A stretch of DNA of 64,000 nucleotides, taken from contig NC_133326.1 in the NCBI RefSeq assembly GCF_042186555.1, positions 592,689,790 to 592,753,789 of the forward strand. The letters run 5' to 3'. Below, one piece after another: positions 1 through 9,480 of this stretch (position 1 is its first letter; the number at the start of each line of letters is the position of its first letter). The DNA is from Aquarana catesbeiana. Lineage: Eukaryota; Chordata; Amphibia; Anura; Ranidae. A program made the position numbers and the translations under genes. The notes below the pieces were generated by a model. The model was not told the DNA's origin, did not search any database, and worked only from the letters and a program-made list of their open reading frames with translations.

Positions 1-87
1 AAAAGATTGTTAATCAAGAATGTGTGGATAATTGTCTCAACGCTACAACACTTTTGTGGTGCTCTAATTGCTGCTTTCTGTGACAAT

Positions 88-187
88 GGGTGTTATTTCA
101 TAAGGGCAAATCCACTTTGAACTACAAGTGCAGTTTCAAGTGCACTTGTAGTGCAAAGTGTCTTTGCCTTTAGTAAATAACACCCAA
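88..187. repeat. Palindromic mini-MITE inside Harbinger copy 1
   Basis: A fold-back sequence of about 100 bp begins with GGGTGTTATTTC and ends with TAAATAACACCC. Its centre holds complementary runs such as CTACAAGTGCA and TGCACTTGTAG. The same unit lies at the same place, just past the transposase gene, in copies 2 (30584-30691) and 3 (52234-52340), so it was present in their common ancestor. Confidence 0.75.
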
Positions 188-323
188 CAGTGCTTTGTAT
201 AAGGTTACACAATCACGCCGTTTTCAGGACTCACCACATTTCGGTCAGGGTCAGCTAAAACAAACACAAGCAGTAAATGTCACCAAAGATTTGCTTAATT
301 ATTTTTTGTATTTGATAAAGGTT

Positions 324-660
324 TCACACATTGTCTGGCATATTGATAGCCCCCCTACCCACAAAGAATTCAAGGTATCTTAGCCTGATATCATGGGCAC
401 TCAGGGAGGGCAAGCCAGGACGGCCACTTTCAAGCGCCGTCAGGGTTGGTTCATTTTGAATTCCGGCTTCAGGCCCAACTGAGCCAGCATAGTTGGCAGA
501 ATGTTGCCGTAAAAAATTGTGTAGAACACAGCACGCCAGGTTAATGTGATTCATATGTATGGGTGTAAGAAATAAGCGGAGCCGGCTGGCCATGATTCCA
601 AATGTGTTCTCCACCACTCTTCTGGCTCTGGCCAGCCGGTAATTAAAAACCCTCTGGCCA
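324..660 (-). pseudogene. Harbinger transposase, C-terminal part of exon 2 (copy 1)
   Basis: Encodes the C-terminal third of a DDE_Tnp_4-type transposase, from the RVFNYRLARARR motif through RRVVENTFG, which holds the final catalytic Glu of PIF/Harbinger transposases, to a stop at 324. Compared with copy 3 it lacks four codons after the PIHM motif. The rest of the exon lies at 7604-8017, beyond L1-A, so no full protein can be made. A reading frame extends further upstream into L1-A sequence, but only the part below 660 is transposase. Confidence 0.88.
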
Positions 661-661
661 G

Positions 662-672
662 TGCGCATGCGC
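662..672. promoter_or_regulatory. NRF1-type site at the 5' end of L1-A
   Basis: TGCGCATGCGC begins at the second base of the inserted element and fits the vertebrate NRF1 palindrome (YGCGCAYGCGCR) fully. A site at the very 5' end would suit an internal promoter that starts transcription at the element's first base. Function is inferred from the motif only. Confidence 0.5.
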
Positions 673-809
673 GGGACTTCCGGAGCGACACGCTGACCGA
701 GAGCTCCGCACCGCTCCGGCCCTCCAGAGCTCAGCACAGACGCTAAAATCAGCGGATTTCAGCAGGGGTTCCAGGTATCAGACCATCTACCATCAGAGAA
801 CCAGCCTAC

Positions 810-1979
810 ATGTCCGGATCTCAGCAGAAAAAGGACGTTAATAGGCAGCTGAACTTTGGCCTAGCTCCCCCGGGACCTTCCAAGATGGCGGCCGCAAATG
901 CTCCATGCGGAGACACTGCAAACACACAAGGCCCGGCATTTCCTCCAGCGTTATCTACCCCAACTACAGCGCAAGTGAGTAACATTATGGGAGCTCAAAA
1001 CTACTTAGCATCACCCGCATCCACTGAATCGCTTCTCAGCAGAATGCAGAACGGCAACCCTTACTCCCCCCTTCTGAATTCCCCTGACACCATTGCAGAT
1101 TCCCCACAAACCTCCCCCATCACAAATAATCATCCCCCGGAGATGGCACAACTGCTGCTCTGCTTCTCAGACATGCTTGCTACAGGGCTAGCACGAAACG
1201 CCACACAAATTACCACATCAATTAAAGCAGATCTCCAGAGCCTAGGGGCCAGAATTGACGCTATTGAACAGGCAGTAGACGACTCCGCTGCACGCACAAA
1301 TCAACATGCCACTTGTATCCACTCTTTACAGGATCAGCTTGAGAATGCTTTGGCCAAAATTGAAGACCTTGAGAACAGAAGCAGACGCTATAACTTTAGA
1401 GTGAGAGGCATCCCTGAAACCAACATGGATATCCCTGACACAATCAAAGCCCTAATCAAATAAATCATCCCTGACATTCCAGACGACAAACTAGAATTGG
1501 ACAGGGCCCACAGGGTGCTTCAACCCCCCCGCCAAGATGGCCTCCCCAGGGATATAGTGGTCAAGACACACTTCTACGGGACTAAAGAAGAGGTCATGAA
1601 AAGGTCCCGCTACAAAGACGACATCACCCTGTTTGGCAATAAAATCCAGATTTTCGCCGACATCTCACCAACCATGATTCAAAAAAGAAGGGCACTTAAA
1701 CCACTTTTAGAAGTGCTCTCACAGAAAATGATCAAATATAGATGGACATTTCCTTTCCGGCTTCAATTCAATTACAAAGAGAAAACCTACGGCTTCTCAA
1801 ATTTCCACATGGGAGAGCAACTACTTCTTCGCCTTGGGCTAATCTCTCAAGATGTCCCCCAGCTCAACGTGGAAAACCGACCAGCTTCATCCAAAAGACC
1901 CCCTCCAAGCAGTCCCCTTACCCCACTGTGGGTGAAACAACAAACAAAGAAACAACGGGAATCCGTGCCCCCCAGATGA
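810..1979 (+). pseudogene. L1-A ORF1 (RNA-binding protein), one in-frame stop
   Basis: ORF1 of an L1-type LINE, which makes the RNA-binding, nucleic-acid-chaperone part of the retrotransposition particle. The frame runs 389 codons from the ATG at 810 but has a TAA at 1461-1463; 810-1463 and 1497-1979 are in the same frame, so this is one nonsense change and not a frameshift. Visible parts: a Ser/Pro/Thr-rich N-terminus (residues 1-125), a heptad-rich probable coiled coil (about 130-195), then the RRM-like core with FRVRGIPE, the LDRAHRV motif after the stop, and a C-terminal domain with KYRWTFPF. The stop falls inside the RNA-binding core, so a normal product would be truncated. Confidence 0.88.
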
Positions 1980-3022
1980 ACTTGTCTATCATTTCTCCAA
2001 GTAACTCAAATCATCCCACGGGATTTGTGTAGAGGCTTCTCCTACACTCCCATGGTTTTTTCTGGCCTTGACCTGCTTTGGCGGTTTTTTGCCATCCCCC
2101 TCTGAAGCACCAGATGCAGAAGATCTTTCCACTTTAAGAGGACTGCCAAAGACTTACTAATCTTATTCCTTCCCTTTAGGTCTCAGGCCTGGGTAATATT
2201 TGGGAACATCCCAAACCCTCATAATTCTCACCCCTTCACTTCCTTTCCCCTTCCCTTATCCCTTCCCTTATCCCTCCCCCCCACCCTTCCCTTCCCCATC
2301 CCCCCTCCCCTACACCCCCCATTCTATTTTACTTTGCGTATCAAATCTATAGCATATGATACGACGCAGGTCATTCTGCTGTTTACAATATAAACAGAAT
2401 GTGCTAGTTCGTCTCTGTCCAGTTTACAAAGGCATATTAGCCTCATTTAGTTAGAGTTAATACTTGAAGAAAACTCTAGTTCGCTCTTATTAAGCTAAAG
2501 TAGGCTCCCGCCATAGGGAGATTTCTCTATTAGCCTTGTTTATTTGATTACTTATATTTTTTTTTATTTTCTACTATTACTTATTTTATATATATCCTTT
2601 TCATCGCTCAACACAAATGCTCTGCGGCCGGAGCGGTCCCACATGCCACCCCACCTATTGTAGCCGAGAAGGATTTTACCCCTTGGGTACAATAGACGTA
2701 CGACCTTATTTTTGGTCGTCCATATTTTACTGAGCCCTCTATTTTAGAGACTCAGTGCAGGTTTCGGATCCTGCAACTAAAGGATCCAGTGTCCTTCTCA
2801 CACTGGAATCTTTCTTTTTCAGTTGGTTCTATTCTTTCATTCTGTCTTTTTCTGTTCTGCTCTCTTCCCCACCCTTTCTTCCCCCCATCCAGGCACCTTT
2901 GAGGGGAGCTGATCAAGCAATACACCCGATACTACACAGCCAAGCTCATGCTCCAGAAGCAGATGGGACCCCACACCTGGATAGGGTAAGAAACTTTATT
3001 TTATTATCGAACACCTCACTCA
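1980..3022 (+). other. L1-A inter-ORF region
   Basis: About 1.04 kb between ORF1 and ORF2 with no coding frame I can support. It holds a C/T-rich tract around 2215-2330 (many CCCTTCCC and CCCCACC runs) and a T-rich run near 2555. L1-B and L1-C have spacers of 0.8-0.95 kb in the same place, so a long spacer is normal for this group. How ORF2 would be translated across such a gap is not evident. Confidence 0.7.
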
Positions 3023-6000
3023 ATGTCCATGGCTGACGAACCTACCCCACTGTCATCTCTTAAAATAGCAACGCACAACGCTCAGGGACTAAACTCCCCA
3101 GTAAAAAGGCGCAAAGCTTTTCATAATTACCACTCCAAAGGGTTAGATATTATACTTATCCAAGAAACCCACTTCCCGAAATCCTTCAACCCATCTTTTC
3201 TACACCGTAACTACCCCACCTTTTATTTGGCCAATGCAGATGACAAGAAAAGAGGAGTAGCTGTACTTATCTCCAAACGCACACCATTTTCTTTGACCAA
3301 AATCATTAAGGACGAGGAAGGGAGATATATACTAGTGAAGGGTCAAATAAACGGCGCAACTCTCTCCATAATATCGTACTATGCACCTAACAGGGGACAG
3401 GCCTCTTTCTTCTCCTCTATGCTCAATTTGCTCTCCCCACATTTGGAGGGCAAAGTGATCATGGGAGGGGACTCTAATATTGCCTTCGATCATATGCTTG
3501 ACAAATCAACAAAAAGCCATTCGAAGCTCAAAAGGCCCCCCAACCAGAGCCTTCGTATTGCCAAACTTCTACACTCTTTGGGTCTCATTGATGTATGGAG
3601 AGAGTTGAACCCTAGTGCCACAGACTATACTCATTACTCAGCCCCCCACAAAACTTACGCCCGTATAGATCATATCTTTATACACACTACTGACATACAC
3701 CTAGCATCTAGGGCAGTAATTAACGAGGTCCCCTGGTCTGACCATTCATTGGTCTCAACCAAGCTAAGCGGATTCCTACACACAAGAAGCCCACCACAAT
3801 GGCGCCTTAATGAAACTCTCTTATCCAACCCGGTACACTGCACCATAATAGAAAAAGACATCCTAGAATACTTCCGCCTTAATGACACACCGGAGATTTC
3901 CCCAGGATCTTTATGGGAAGCTCATAAAACGGTAATAAGGGGTAACCTTATACAACTTGCAGCGAAACTTAAAAGAGAAAAACAAATTGACATTAAAAAA
4001 TTGCAAAAAGAATTCCGACTCATTTGCAAGCAGCACAAGCAAAATCCCACTCCCGTGTCTTTGGCCAAGATGGATGCCTCTAGGATTGCCTTAAACACCG
4101 CACTAACATCTTCTGCAGAAAATCACCTCAAATGGGTCAGTGGAAGATTTTACCTTAATACTGATAAGTTTGGTCCCCAATTGGCCTCAAAACTTTCCCC
4201 CAGACATAGATACCAAGCTCTACCCAAAATTAAATCTCTTTCGGGCTCATTAACACAAAACCCCAGGACAATCCTGGAGACATTCCACTCATTTTATTTA
4301 AAGCTATACTCCCACCCTAGTCAAGAAAAGGCCCAAGCACTAAACAAATTTTTTGAGAGCATCCCCCTCCCCAAAATTTCTGACTCTCATCGCTCCCTAA
4401 TGGAAGCCCCCATTTCTATAGAGGAGGTCTTGGAAGTCATAAAAGAAACTAGAACGGGATCAGCCCCTGGCCCTGACGGGTTCTCGTCACTATATTATAA
4501 AAAATTCGGTACTCCCTTGGCTCCTTATCTGGTCCGGTACCTTAACTCTCTTTGCAGAGACTCACCCGTAGACCCAGCAACAAATCTAGCCTATATTTCG
4601 GTCATACCCAAACCGGGAAAAGATCAAAGCCTGGTCAGTAATTACAGACCGATATCCCTCATGAACAATGATCTTAAAATAATGACCAAAATCCTCTCCA
4701 ACAGACTAAGCTCCTTTATAGGAGCATATGTTCATAGGGATCAAGTGGGATTTATACCAGGGAGGCAGGGCCCGGACCAGATAAGGCGAGCGATAGATGT
4801 CATCTCTATACTGCAGTCAAAATGGGATGGTAATCCATCCCAGGAAGGATACCTCCTGTCTATTGACCTCCAAAAAGCTTTCGACTCCATTACATGGCCT
4901 TATCTTTTCGGAACATTAGAGAGATGGGGTTTCGGCTCCCACTTTTTAAATCTCCTTGCAGCTCTCTACTCCCACCCCAGAGCCCAGATTAGGATCCAAG
5001 GCCATTTATCTGAACCCTTTCCCATAACCAAAGGAACTAGACAGGGGTGCCCTTTATCACCCCTTCTCTTTGCCATTGGCATAGAAAATTTAGCAATTGC
5101 AATAAGAAACCACCCTGATATACATGGTGTTAAATGTGGCCAGTCAACACACAAATGCGCACTTTTCGCGGACGATGTTCTACTCTTCATCACTTCCCCC
5201 CTCATCTCTACCCCCAATATCTTCTCTCTTCTAAACAAATTCGGACGGATCTCGGGTCTACAAGTGAATATGTCCAAATCCATAGCACTTAACATATCCA
5301 CTCCATCTCGTACAGTGGAGAGTCTAAAGGAACACTTCCCTTTTGTCTGGAGCCCAAATTCCATTACATACTTAGGTATTCAGTTAACCCCCCTAATAGA
5401 GCAAATATACCGCTTTAATTACCCCCCTATGTTCAAAAAACTTAAATCTGATCTTGATCAATGGTCGCTACACAAATTGTCTTGGCTAGGAAGATTAAAT
5501 GCGGTCAAAATGACACTACTACCGCGAATCCTATATTTGTTCCGCTCCCTCCCCATCCCTGTCCCCAAACCTCATATCTCCAAATTACAATCCTCGATCA
5601 TCCAATTTATTTGGAATAAATCAAACCACAGGCTCCCTAAAAAAACTCTTTATAGACCAAGGAAAAAAGGGGGTCTTGGACTACCCAATCTCTGGTGGTA
5701 CTACCAGGCAGCACATCTTAGCCAGTTTTCAGCTATTTACTACAGAGGCCCCAAACCTGAATGGATAGAGATGGAAAGACAAGCTATACCCAAATTCACA
5801 ATAGATTACCTTTTATGGCGCCCCCATAAGACTAGACCATCGATCCTTTCCCCCTCTCTCTCACATTCATTCACATTATGTGATACCATGCACAAACTAC
5901 ACAATTTAATATCGCCATGGAAACCCTTAGCACATATTTTTAACAATCCCCTTTTCCCCCCAGGCACAAACATAAGAGCGTTTCAATGGTGGCTTGATAA

Positions 6001-6832
6001 AGGAATGTACAGAATAGGTCACTTCTGTAACTCGGGTGGTCCCCTCACTCTAGCACAATGCACATCGAAACTAAAAATGCCCCAATCAGAAAAATTTCGC
6101 TTACACCAACTGAGACATTTCCTACTTTCCACTTTATCCCAGGAACAGCTTCCACTTCAAACCACTCCCTATGAACAGTGGTGCGCCTCAGCCACGGACA
6201 TGAAAGGGGGAATTTCGCTAATATACTCAGCTTTAGCTGATCCTCCAGAGAAAGCTCCCTATATGATATCCTGGGAACGTGATATTGGATTCGAATGGGA
6301 TCTCGATACATGGCATTCTAATGTAGCGTTCGCTTTTAAAGGGATTCTAAGTGTCTCCCTTACGGAAGCAGACCTCAAAGTCATGACACGATGGTACCTA
6401 GTCCCCACTAGGCTAGCTAAGTTCTACCCTCACTCTTCCCCTACATGTTTTAGGGGATGTGGACACTTAGGTACCCTCTTACATATATTTTGGGAATGCC
6501 CACGCATCAGGGGATATTGGAACAAAATATTCAATTTAATTCGCAAAGTCACTGACTTGGCGATTCCACAAACCCCAACTGTAGCACTATTAAATCAAAA
6601 AATCCCCAAAATTCCTAAATATGACCAGATTCTAATCCACTACATTCTTATCGGGGCCAAAATTACAATAGCCCGGTCATGGAAACTTCCCAAAGTTTCG
6701 TTTCCTATAGCCAAACAGAAAATCTCCTGGATCATGTATCAGGAGAAAATCTCTAATATCATTCTTGACAAGACTGAGAAATTCAAACGTATATGGGACC
6801 CATGGGCTGATCACATTGGAGTGACCCTCTAA
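3023..6832 (+). CDS. L1-A ORF2: endonuclease and reverse transcriptase
   Basis: Open frame of 1269 residues, full length for L1-type ORF2. It nicks target DNA and copies the element RNA by target-primed reverse transcription. An APE-type endonuclease covers about residues 12-245: THNAQGLN, IQETHF, MGGDSN, ARIDHIF and WSDHS carry the usual catalytic Asn, Glu, Asp and His. The reverse transcriptase covers about 470-790: APGPDGFSS, a GTRQGCPLSP turn near 671 and the catalytic FADD near 714 (F in place of the common Y). A CX3CX7HX4C knuckle follows near 1142. The start was taken as the first ATG; a second Met two codons later would serve equally. No interruption seen. ORF1 of this copy is broken, so it may need ORF1 protein from elsewhere. 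Confidence 0.95.
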   Translation: MSMADEPTPLSSLKIATHNAQGLNSPVKRRKAFHNYHSKGLDIILIQETHFPKSFNPSFLHRNYPTFYLANADDKKRGVAVLISKRTPFSLTKIIKDEEGRYILVKGQINGATLSIISYYAPNRGQASFFSSMLNLLSPHLEGKVIMGGDSNIAFDHMLDKSTKSHSKLKRPPNQSLRIAKLLHSLGLIDVWRELNPSATDYTHYSAPHKTYARIDHIFIHTTDIHLASRAVINEVPWSDHSLVSTKLSGFLHTRSPPQWRLNETLLSNPVHCTIIEKDILEYFRLNDTPEISPGSLWEAHKTVIRGNLIQLAAKLKREKQIDIKKLQKEFRLICKQHKQNPTPVSLAKMDASRIALNTALTSSAENHLKWVSGRFYLNTDKFGPQLASKLSPRHRYQALPKIKSLSGSLTQNPRTILETFHSFYLKLYSHPSQEKAQALNKFFESIPLPKISDSHRSLMEAPISIEEVLEVIKETRTGSAPGPDGFSSLYYKKFGTPLAPYLVRYLNSLCRDSPVDPATNLAYISVIPKPGKDQSLVSNYRPISLMNNDLKIMTKILSNRLSSFIGAYVHRDQVGFIPGRQGPDQIRRAIDVISILQSKWDGNPSQEGYLLSIDLQKAFDSITWPYLFGTLERWGFGSHFLNLLAALYSHPRAQIRIQGHLSEPFPITKGTRQGCPLSPLLFAIGIENLAIAIRNHPDIHGVKCGQSTHKCALFADDVLLFITSPLISTPNIFSLLNKFGRISGLQVNMSKSIALNISTPSRTVESLKEHFPFVWSPNSITYLGIQLTPLIEQIYRFNYPPMFKKLKSDLDQWSLHKLSWLGRLNAVKMTLLPRILYLFRSLPIPVPKPHISKLQSSIIQFIWNKSNHRLPKKTLYRPRKKGGLGLPNLWWYYQAAHLSQFSAIYYRGPKPEWIEMERQAIPKFTIDYLLWRPHKTRPSILSPSLSHSFTLCDTMHKLHNLISPWKPLAHIFNNPLFPPGTNIRAFQWWLDKGMYRIGHFCNSGGPLTLAQCTSKLKMPQSEKFRLHQLRHFLLSTLSQEQLPLQTTPYEQWCASATDMKGGISLIYSALADPPEKAPYMISWERDIGFEWDLDTWHSNVAFAFKGILSVSLTEADLKVMTRWYLVPTRLAKFYPHSSPTCFRGCGHLGTLLHIFWECPRIRGYWNKIFNLIRKVTDLAIPQTPTVALLNQKIPKIPKYDQILIHYILIGAKITIARSWKLPKVSFPIAKQKISWIMYQEKISNIILDKTEKFKRIWDPWADHIGVTL

Positions 6833-7587
6833 TCCATAATTCCGTCTCTCAGTATGCTAAATAAGTTTCCCTGCCCGTCTGCATGAAACTCTAATACGAC
6901 TCCCCTCAAGGGACCTGGCAACCCCCCCTCACTCAATCCTCCCATCCCCCTCTCTCTCTCTTTCATACTTCTTCCCCCTTTTCTCTTCTTCCTCTATTAT
7001 TTTTTTTTTTTTTTCTCTTCTTTTTTATCTTCTCCTTTTTTATTACTTTATTAATAAAATAAAATTTTTCTTGGTGCCTTTTCTCCCATCGAATCGGAAT
7101 GGTGGGAGGTGTACTTGTAGATACAAGAATATACAAATGTCTTTCATGTCCTTTTTGGTTCTTATGTTAAAGGTACTATTTCTCAAAGACATTAACGCCG
7201 AGATTGCGTTTGTTAATCTTTTATGGCATTTTCTAGAAACTAAATGTTTGACTTTGCACCAAAGTTCTAAAGCTGTTTGGAAATTACCTTCTAACGGAAG
7301 GCAGGTGCCCGTGGGGCCCAGACACAGCATGATCCCATTTCGGGGTGTCTGGTCACTGGGGCAGGCGCCCTCTTGTTACGAACACCCAACTAGATTATAT
7401 AGAATCTTTACTTTACTGTTGCTACATTGAAAGTACAGATGTCAATCAATACTATACAAAGATTTCATGTGATCCCTGATTATAAATGCATCTACATGTT
7501 CAAAATCTGATAATTGCTCCTCTCCCCTGCGTGGGAAAAAAATTGTTGATGTTTTACATTTTGCTTCAATAAACATCTTAACACGTG
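6833..7587 (+). other. L1-A 3' region with a possible 3' transduction
   Basis: The first ~240 bases are C/T-rich and end near 7072 in AATAAAATAAAATTTTTCTT, resembling the ends of L1-B and L1-C (AATAAA, then a CTT-rich tail). A further ~515 bases of different, non-repetitive-looking sequence follow, with their own AATAAA at 7568-7573 and then the poly(A). Either this is a long family-specific 3' UTR, or L1-A carries sequence from beside its parent copy. No coding frame is convincing in the extra part. Confidence 0.6.
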
Positions 7588-7608
7588 AAAAAAAAAAAAA
7601 AAAAAAAA
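7568..7608 (+). terminator. Polyadenylation signal and poly(A) tail of L1-A
   Basis: AATAAA at 7568-7573 lies 14 bases before an uninterrupted run of 21 A residues (7588-7608). The last five A residues overlap the start of the target-site duplication. A pure tail of this length suggests little decay since insertion. Confidence 0.85.
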
Positions 7609-8017
7609 CCCTCTGGTCAGGGGTGAGGGTCCTCATCGGGAATGGCCGCATAAGATGGTCCCCCAGCGCAAAAGCTTCATCCGCAATGAAGACGAATGGG
7701 AGTCCTTCCACATTGTCTTCTGGAGGTGGCAAGTCCAAGCTGCCACACCCGTAGAATGCCATCTGGGCGATGACTCCTCCATCGGACATCCGGCCATTCT
7801 TCCCCACGTCCACATACAGAAACTCATAATTAGCGGACACCACCGCCAACATCACAATACTATTGAACCCCTTATAATTATAATAGTACGACCCCGAGTT
7901 GGGTGGTGGGACGATGTGGATGTGTTTCCCATCAATTGCTCCTCCGCAGTTAGGAAAGTCCCACCGTTGGGCAAAGTGGGAGGCCACAGTCTGCCATCCC
8001 TGTGGCGTGGAAGGAAA
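7604..8017 (-). pseudogene. Harbinger transposase, 5' part of exon 2 (copy 1)
   Basis: Carries the middle of the transposase from the exon 2 acceptor (AG at 8018-8019 on the minus strand) to the RVF motif where L1-A entered. It includes GAIDGKH (first catalytic Asp), VGKNGRMSDGG (second Asp) and ADEAFALGDH. Relative to copy 3 there is a short in-frame deletion after the second Asp, changing the EFYRHLQNGS segment. Splice acceptor and reading frame are otherwise kept. The gene was inactivated by L1-A and by loss of most of exon 1. Confidence 0.88.
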
Positions 8018-8920
8018 CTGTTGAGGAAAAAAAAATTAGTCTTTTTTGCCCATTAAAACATGGAAAGCAGATTAGACACAAACATTCTAGGCCAACATCA
8101 AGATAACATTTCTTAATGGGAATTTTTAAACACCAAAGTATAAGGTACACCTATCATATTCCCCCCCCCCCCTCTCCTGGGCCATTTCTAACAATATGGG
8201 GGGGGGGGCTCTTGGACAGGTAACCCTCTCCACTTCATTGAGAGATGAATGCCTAAATAATGTGTATTACTTTGAACAGCCCCTCCTTAGTTACACTATT
8301 GGCAGCCCACTGGACAGGTAAGAAGTGTCATAATACAAAGATATAAATACACACTGTACACATTTGAGAACAATTGGACATTCTGCTATTACCTATCAAG
8401 ATAATAATAAGATACAAAAACTTGAAACAGTACCAATTTAAAGTATACAGGCAGGCCCTTGCACGACATGCTTTGGGGAATTCATCCATACATCTGAGCA
8501 CAAAAGAGATGGGTATAGTGTGTATGGGTTTGGCAAAGTCAGTTGGGGGAGGGAGGGTTCCAAATGATTTGGGGACCCCCAAAAAAAGCCTCTGGCACTC
8601 TGCCTGAATTTAAAGCACAAATCACATTTTTAAACATTTTAGGGGTGTTTGGGGTAAAGCACTACTATGGAGCTGATAAAATACATTGTTAAGTGACTAC
8701 ATGAGGTGAATATAGGCTAGGAGACCATGCTGGGGAGGTAAGTGAAGGCAAATATGTATGAAGGACAACAAAAATGACATAAAAATCCAGCACGAATGAG
8801 GACAAAGGGGACATTCACAGCATATTACAATCATGGTAATTAGGGAATGAGGAAAGAAATACAATATATTACCAAACATTAAATACAATAAAATTTGATA
8901 TTAAAGGATAAAAATCTTAC
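8018..8920 (-). other. Transposase intron of Harbinger copy 1
   Basis: Corresponds to the ~0.97-kb intron of copy 3 (50367-51340). The acceptor is at 8018-8019 and the GTAAG donor just below 8921. It holds C and G homopolymer runs near 8161-8172 and 8199-8208. No gene inside. Confidence 0.75.
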
Positions 8921-8998
8921 CTTAATATACTCCTTCTGCAGGACCTGAATGATGGCAGAACAGGTCTCTGGGATAATGATACCCAGAGCCTGGGGGGA
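8921..8998 (-). pseudogene. Last codons of transposase exon 1 (copy 1)
   Basis: Matches the end of exon 1 in copies 2 and 3 (encoding PQALGIIIPETCSAII and then LQKEYIK), followed by a GTAAG donor. Homology ends near 8998 in unrelated A/T-rich sequence, so the rest of exon 1, the promoter and the 5' end are gone. It fixes the truncation point. Confidence 0.8.
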
Positions 8999-9480
8999 GA
9001 TTAACAATATTAATATTAATAAGATATTAACAATAAAAGTGAAATATTCCTTTACATTTCATAGCTGGGGGGTGTCTATAGTATCCCTGTAAAGTGGCAC
9101 ATTTTTCCCGTGTTTAAAACAGCCCCTGCACAAAATGACATTTCTGAAGGAAAAAAGTAATTTAAAACTACTCGCGGCTATAATGAATTGTCGGGTCCCA
9201 GCAATACAGATAAAAGTCATTGAAAAAAATGGCACGGGATCACCCCCAGTCCATTACCAGGCCCTTTGGGTCTGGTATTAATATTAAGGGGAATCCCGAA
9301 CCAAAATTAAAAAAAAAATTGTATGGGGGTCCCCCCAAATTCCATACCAGGCCCTTCAGGTCAGGTATGGATATTAAGGGGAACCCTGTGCCAATTTAAA
9401 AAAAAATGGTGTGGGGGTCCCCCCAAAAATCCATACCAGACTCTTATCTGTATATGTATATTTTTGTTTTTGTCTTTTCA
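8999..9480. repeat. Dispersed repeat with a ~90-bp tandem unit
   Basis: Non-coding. From 9251, 9342 and 9431 the sequence restarts with CCATACCAGGCCCTT-like text followed by ATATTAAGGGGAA and GGGGGTCCCCCC, giving two full units of about 90 bp and the start of a third. The layout resembles a frog dispersed repeat; family name not determined. Confidence 0.65.

Larger units (their letters stand above)
661..7603 (+). mobile_element. L1/Tx1-type LINE, element L1-A, full length
   Basis: A 6.9-kb non-LTR retrotransposon inserted antisense into the transposase gene of Harbinger copy 1. It is bounded by a 16-bp target-site duplication starting AAAAACCCTCTGG at 645 and 7604. The bottom-strand nick implied by the 5' junction reads TTTT/AA, the classic L1 endonuclease preference. 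It has ORF1 (one stop codon inside), a 1.04-kb spacer, an open 1269-codon ORF2, and a 3' region ending in AATAAA plus about 20 A residues. Assignment to the L1/Tx1 superfamily rests on the ORF1 RNA-binding domain, the APE endonuclease and RT motifs and the C-terminal CCHC knuckle. The exact family needs a library search. Confidence 0.93.
1..8998 (-). mobile_element. PIF/Harbinger transposon copy 1, partial, split by L1-A
   Basis: Remains of a Harbinger element on the minus strand. Bases 1-660 correspond to the region downstream of and including the end of the transposase gene in copy 3 (about 51780-52440, reverse complemented), and 7604-8998 to the rest of exon 2, the intron and the last part of exon 1. 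The two parts are separated by L1-A, flanked by a 16-bp duplication (645-660 and 7604-7619, one mismatch). The 5' part of the element is missing: homology stops abruptly near 8998, inside exon 1, so it is truncated there. The left side continues beyond the window, so the Myb-like and MADF genes cannot be seen. Confidence 0.85.

Noticed and set aside
195..383. Small plus-strand open frame at the left edge
   Set aside because: It overlaps the 3' region and end of the transposase on the other strand and shows no protein-like features.
4966..5364. Minus-strand frame of 132 codons in L1-A ORF2
   Set aside because: It is the antisense of the reverse transcriptase core; the sense frame has full motif support.
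7071..7430. Plus-strand frame of 119 codons in the L1-A 3' region
   Set aside because: Unsupported by motifs or composition and overlapped by a similar antisense frame; treated as untranslated sequence.
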